Shown here: positions 25,157 through 27,928 of the stretch, in pieces
Layout: the number at the start of each line of letters is the position of its first letter
Position numbering within the stretch: position 1 is the first letter of the stretch
From: Flavobacterium sp.
Lineage (GTDB): Bacteria > Bacteroidota > Bacteroidia > Flavobacteriales > Flavobacteriaceae
Assembly (NCBI GenBank): GCA_030152225.1
Contig: JASLHL010000039.1
Coordinates: 1-27,928 of the forward strand
Reading direction: 5' to 3'
Length of the DNA stretch: 27,928 bases
Translations under genes and position numbers: made by a program
Notes under the pieces: generated by a model
The model's database searches: none
Told to the model about the DNA's origin: nothing
What the model saw: only the letters and a program-made list of their open reading frames with translations

Positions 25157-25551
25157 ACTAAGGTTGAGTAATTAATTAGTTTTATGCAGACAAAACAAAT
25201 CAATTCTTCTCGCAAGCACAATAAAACACAATTAAGCTATGGTTAACTGATGTAAACTTTTAGTTATGAAATTCGATACCTATGACTGACTACGATATGC
25301 TCTTAAAGAAAGAATCAACCAGGGGAATTAATTATCAAAATCACCTTAAAACGACTACAAATCAGCCTATAAAAACACCTTACTTGTAACTAAAGAATAA
25401 AAAACACAGCAATCCGCTGTTCATTTGGAAGCAGAAGAATATAACAGTAAGCTAACAAATCACATAAACAAGCCTCTATAGTAAGATAACATCAAGAAAT
25501 GGTTAATTTTCACAGGAAACAAAAGCGCTTCGGAAGGGATAGATACAAAAA
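25157..25551. other. Long region upstream of susC
   Basis: About 395 bp between the susC start and the terminator of the rpoC-DUF3467 unit. It contains a possible susC promoter (25191-25221) and a small hairpin with a T-run on the minus strand (25406-25420). I see no coding frame, tRNA or long repeat. Confidence 0.5.
25191..25221 (-). promoter_or_regulatory. Possible susC promoter
   Basis: On the minus strand TTG (25219-25221) is followed after 20 nt by TTGTTTTG (25191-25198), one base off TAnnTTTG. The start would fall near 25185, leaving a leader of about 30 nt. Weak because of the mismatch at a conserved position. Confidence 0.3.
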
Positions 25552-25581
25552 AAAAGCCTCGTACTTTCGTACGAGGCTTTT
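25552..25581 (-). terminator. Rho-independent terminator after the DUF3467 gene
   Basis: A perfect 13-bp stem (25552-25564 with 25569-25581) with a GAAA loop on the minus strand, followed there by T residues. It lies 16 bp after the stop codon and closes the rpoC transcription unit. Confidence 0.95.
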
Positions 25582-25597
25582 CACTATATAACGCTAA

Positions 25598-25912
25598 TTA
25601 AGCATCTCCTTTGGGACCAAAATTAATGGGTGGCATCATTGGATTACTAGTTGATTCATAATCCTTAATTTCTCCATTTGACTGTTCAAACCTAGCGATA
25701 TTATCCTCTAGTGCTTGTAAAAGTCGTTTTGCATGTTGTGGAGTTAAGATAATTCTCGACTTCACTCTTGCTTTTGGTACACCTGGCATAATGTTCACAA
25801 AATCGACAACAAATTCAGTGTTTGAATGATTGATTATTGCCAGATTTGAATACGTTCCTTCTGCCGTTACTTCATCCAATTCAATGTTGAAGTTATTTTG
25901 TTCTTCAGCCAT
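25598..25912 (-). CDS. DUF3467 domain protein
   Basis: A 104-residue soluble protein of a conserved family of unknown function. It starts MAEEQNNFNIELDEVTAEGTYSNLA in form, and the family core includes NTEFVVDFVNIMPG (about 31-44) and ARVKSRIILTPQHAKRLLQALEDNI (about 48-72). The ending is Pro/Gly-rich. In many Bacteroidota this gene directly follows rpoC, as here (3 bp from the rpoC stop), so co-expression with RNA polymerase is likely; whether the protein touches the polymerase is unknown. No signal peptide, no metal motif. Confidence 0.88.
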   Translation of the reverse strand: MAEEQNNFNIELDEVTAEGTYSNLAIINHSNTEFVVDFVNIMPGVPKARVKSRIILTPQHAKRLLQALEDNIARFEQSNGEIKDYESTSNPMMPPINFGPKGDA

Positions 25913-25915
25913 GTC

Positions 25916-27928
25916 TTAGAAATTTAATTCTTGTTCTTGAGTTAAGAGATCGCCATTTTCGTTAGAAGAAACAAGGATACTTTCATACTCACGCATACCT
26001 GTACCTGCAGGGATTCTATGTCCAACAATTACGTTTTCTTTTAATCCCATTAGGGTGTCAATCTTACCAGCAACTGCTGCTTCGTTTAACACTTTTGTTG
26101 TTTCCTGGAACGATGCTGCAGAGATAAACGACTTCGTTTGTAACGAAGCTCTTGTAATACCTTGTAGAATTGGTGTACCAGTAGCTGGCATAACATCTCT
26201 AGAGATTACTACATTTTTATCCTCGCGTTTTAGCAATGAGTTCTCATCGCGTAGTTCACGCATAGAAACAATTTGTCCTTCTTTCAAGTTCTCAGATTCA
26301 CCTGCATCCACCACTACTTTCATTCCGAATAAACGGTCGTTTTCAACGATGAAATCACTTGTGTGAACCAATTGATCTTCTAAGAATAGCGTATCTCCTG
26401 GATCTTGAATTTGAACTTTACGCATCATTTGTCTAATAACAACCTCAAAGTGTTTGTCATTAATTTTCACCCCTTGTAAACGGTAAACTTCTTGAATCTC
26501 GTTTACTAAGTACTGCTGTACAGCAGATGGTCCTTGGATACGTAAAATATCGTCTGGTGTAATTGCTCCATCAGACAAAGGTAAACCAGCTCTAACGAAG
26601 TCATTCTCTTGAACTAAGATTTGGTTTGAAAGTTTAACTAAATACTTTCTAACATCACCTGTTCTTGATTCAACCACGATCTCTCTGTTACCCCTCTTCA
26701 CTTTACCGAAAGATACAACCCCATCAATTTCAGAAACTACAGCTGGATTCGACGGATTACGCGCTTCTAAAAGCTCTGTAATACGAGGTAAACCTCCTGT
26801 GATATCCCCTGCTTTTGAGGTATGACGAGGAATCTTAACTAAAACTTTACCTGCTTTAATTTTCTCTCCATCATTTACCATTAAGTGAGAACCTACTGGT
26901 AAGTTGTATGAACGAATTAACTCACCATCTTTACCGTAAATTAATAAAGTAGGAATTAATTTTTTGTTTCTTGATTCGCTAATAACCTTTTCTTGGAAAC
27001 CTGTTTGCTCATCGATTTCAACCATGAACGTTTGTCCTTGTTCGATATCTTCATAAGCAACCTTACCAGTGAATTCAGAAACGATTACACCGTTATAAGG
27101 GTCCCACTTACAGATCGTAGCTCCTTCTTCCACAACATCGCCATCATTTACATAGATCGTAGATCCATAAGGGATATTGTTTGTTGTTAACAAGATTCCA
27201 GTATTAGGATCGTACAATTTCACCTCTGTAGAACGAGAGATTACGATGTTGATTTTCTTACCTTCATTATCTTCACCTTCAACTGTTCTAAGCTCTTCGA
27301 TCTCTAAACGACCTTTAAACTTAGCGTTGATTGTAGAAACTTCAGAAATATTTCCTGCAGTACCCCCTACGTGGAACGTTCTCAACGTTAACTGTGTACC
27401 TGGCTCCCCAATTGATTGAGCAGCAACAACACCCACAGCTTCCCCTTTTTGAACCATTCTTGCTGTAGCAAGGTTACGTCCGTAACATTTTGAACAGATA
27501 CCTACTTTAGCCTCACATGTCAATGGTGAACGAACTTCAACCGATTCGATAGGAGAAGCGTTGATTGCTTTAGCGATAGCTTCAGTGATTTCCTCACCAG
27601 CACCAACAATTACTTCAGAGTTTAATGGGTTGATTACGTTGTTTAACGCAACACGTCCTAATACTCTTTCTCCTAATGTTTCGATAACTTCTTCGTTTTT
27701 CTTTAATGGCATTACATCAATACCTCTTAAAGTACCACAGTCTACAGAGTTAACAATAACATCTTGTGCAACGTCATGCAAACGACGAGTTAAATATCCA
27801 GCATCCGCTGTTTTTAACGCCGTATCCGCAAGACCTTTACGAGCACCGTGGGTAGAAATGAAATACTCTAAAATCGATAGACCTTCCTTAAAGTTAGAAA
27901 GAATCGGATTTTCGATAATTTCACCACC
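25916..27928 (-). CDS. rpoC: RNA polymerase beta' subunit, C-terminal part
   Basis: The last 670 codons of rpoC; the 5' part lies beyond the right edge. The fragment opens at the bridge helix region ([20 protein letters not shown] at 18-37, then [12 protein letters not shown]). The second zinc site is intact (Cys64, Cys138, Cys145, Cys148 of the fragment), and the strongly conserved [20 protein letters not shown] follows. The remainder contains the usual repeats and the C-terminal [39 protein letters not shown] segment, with [17 protein letters not shown] near the end. The open frame shows no break, so a TTG start at 27781 is not real. It forms an operon with DUF3467. Confidence 0.97.
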   Translation of the reverse strand, partial: GGEIIENPILSNFKEGLSILEYFISTHGARKGLADTALKTADAGYLTRRLHDVAQDVIVNSVDCGTLRGIDVMPLKKNEEVIETLGERVLGRVALNNVINPLNSEVIVGAGEEITEAIAKAINASPIESVEVRSPLTCEAKVGICSKCYGRNLATARMVQKGEAVGVVAAQSIGEPGTQLTLRTFHVGGTAGNISEVSTINAKFKGRLEIEELRTVEGEDNEGKKINIVISRSTEVKLYDPNTGILLTTNNIPYGSTIYVNDGDVVEEGATICKWDPYNGVIVSEFTGKVAYEDIEQGQTFMVEIDEQTGFQEKVISESRNKKLIPTLLIYGKDGELIRSYNLPVGSHLMVNDGEKIKAGKVLVKIPRHTSKAGDITGGLPRITELLEARNPSNPAVVSEIDGVVSFGKVKRGNREIVVESRTGDVRKYLVKLSNQILVQENDFVRAGLPLSDGAITPDDILRIQGPSAVQQYLVNEIQEVYRLQGVKINDKHFEVVIRQMMRKVQIQDPGDTLFLEDQLVHTSDFIVENDRLFGMKVVVDAGESENLKEGQIVSMRELRDENSLLKREDKNVVISRDVMPATGTPILQGITRASLQTKSFISAASFQETTKVLNEAAVAGKIDTLMGLKENVIVGHRIPAGTGMREYESILVSSNENGDLLTQEQELNF

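Noticed and set aside
25916..27781. rpoC starting at the TTG at 27781
   Set aside because: The frame continues without a stop to the right edge and encodes the bridge helix region, so the gene is cut by the window, not by a start codon.

Overview
The window looks like chromosome of a low-GC member of the Bacteroidota, most likely the family Flavobacteriaceae. A Myroides-like genus is possible, but that is a guess from gene content. The supporting signs are a SusC/SusD outer-membrane uptake pair, an S46 dipeptidyl-peptidase, a DUF3467 gene directly after rpoC, the hpt-adk-obg cluster, pdhA-pdhC without pdhB, few Shine-Dalgarno sequences, and -7 boxes of the Bacteroidota TAnnTTTG type. Nearly everything is on the minus strand; only purK-purE is on the plus strand.

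Layout, left to right. 1-1152: 5' part of an S46 peptidase gene that runs off the left edge. 1207-6985: a complete seven-gene Mrp/Mnh cation/proton antiporter operon (transcribed A-B-C-D-E-F-G) with overlapping or nearly touching genes. 7128-7153: terminator. 7159-9356: hpt-adk-obg. 9357-9910: intergenic region with the divergent hpt and purK promoters and, on the minus strand, a well-formed promoter-to-terminator unit with no convincing protein in it, i.e. a candidate small RNA of about 160 nt. 9911-11551: purK-purE with terminator. 11600-12340: membrane di-iron fatty-acid hydroxylase/sterol-desaturase-type protein. 12397-15741: compact operon of an M28 lipoprotein peptidase, an SDR oxidoreductase, a SprT-like metalloprotein and a mannose-1-phosphate guanylyltransferase. 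15859-18516: pdhA-pdhC of pyruvate dehydrogenase. 18947-25156: operon of SusC, SusD (lipoprotein) and an exported calcineurin-like phosphoesterase. 25598-27928: DUF3467 gene and the 3' two-thirds or so of an incomplete rpoC.

Most of this is conserved housekeeping sequence. Purine metabolism appears twice, as salvage (hpt) and de novo synthesis (purK, purE), facing away from each other around the candidate RNA gene. The SusCD-phosphoesterase operon is the most accessory-like part: a TonB-dependent importer, its surface lid protein and a probable periplasmic phosphoesterase, which suggests uptake and dephosphorylation of a phosphorylated nutrient. I see no tRNA, rRNA, CRISPR array, insertion sequence, prophage or defence genes. 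The two observations I rate highest are the orphan transcription unit at 9477-9670 and the SusCD-phosphoesterase operon.
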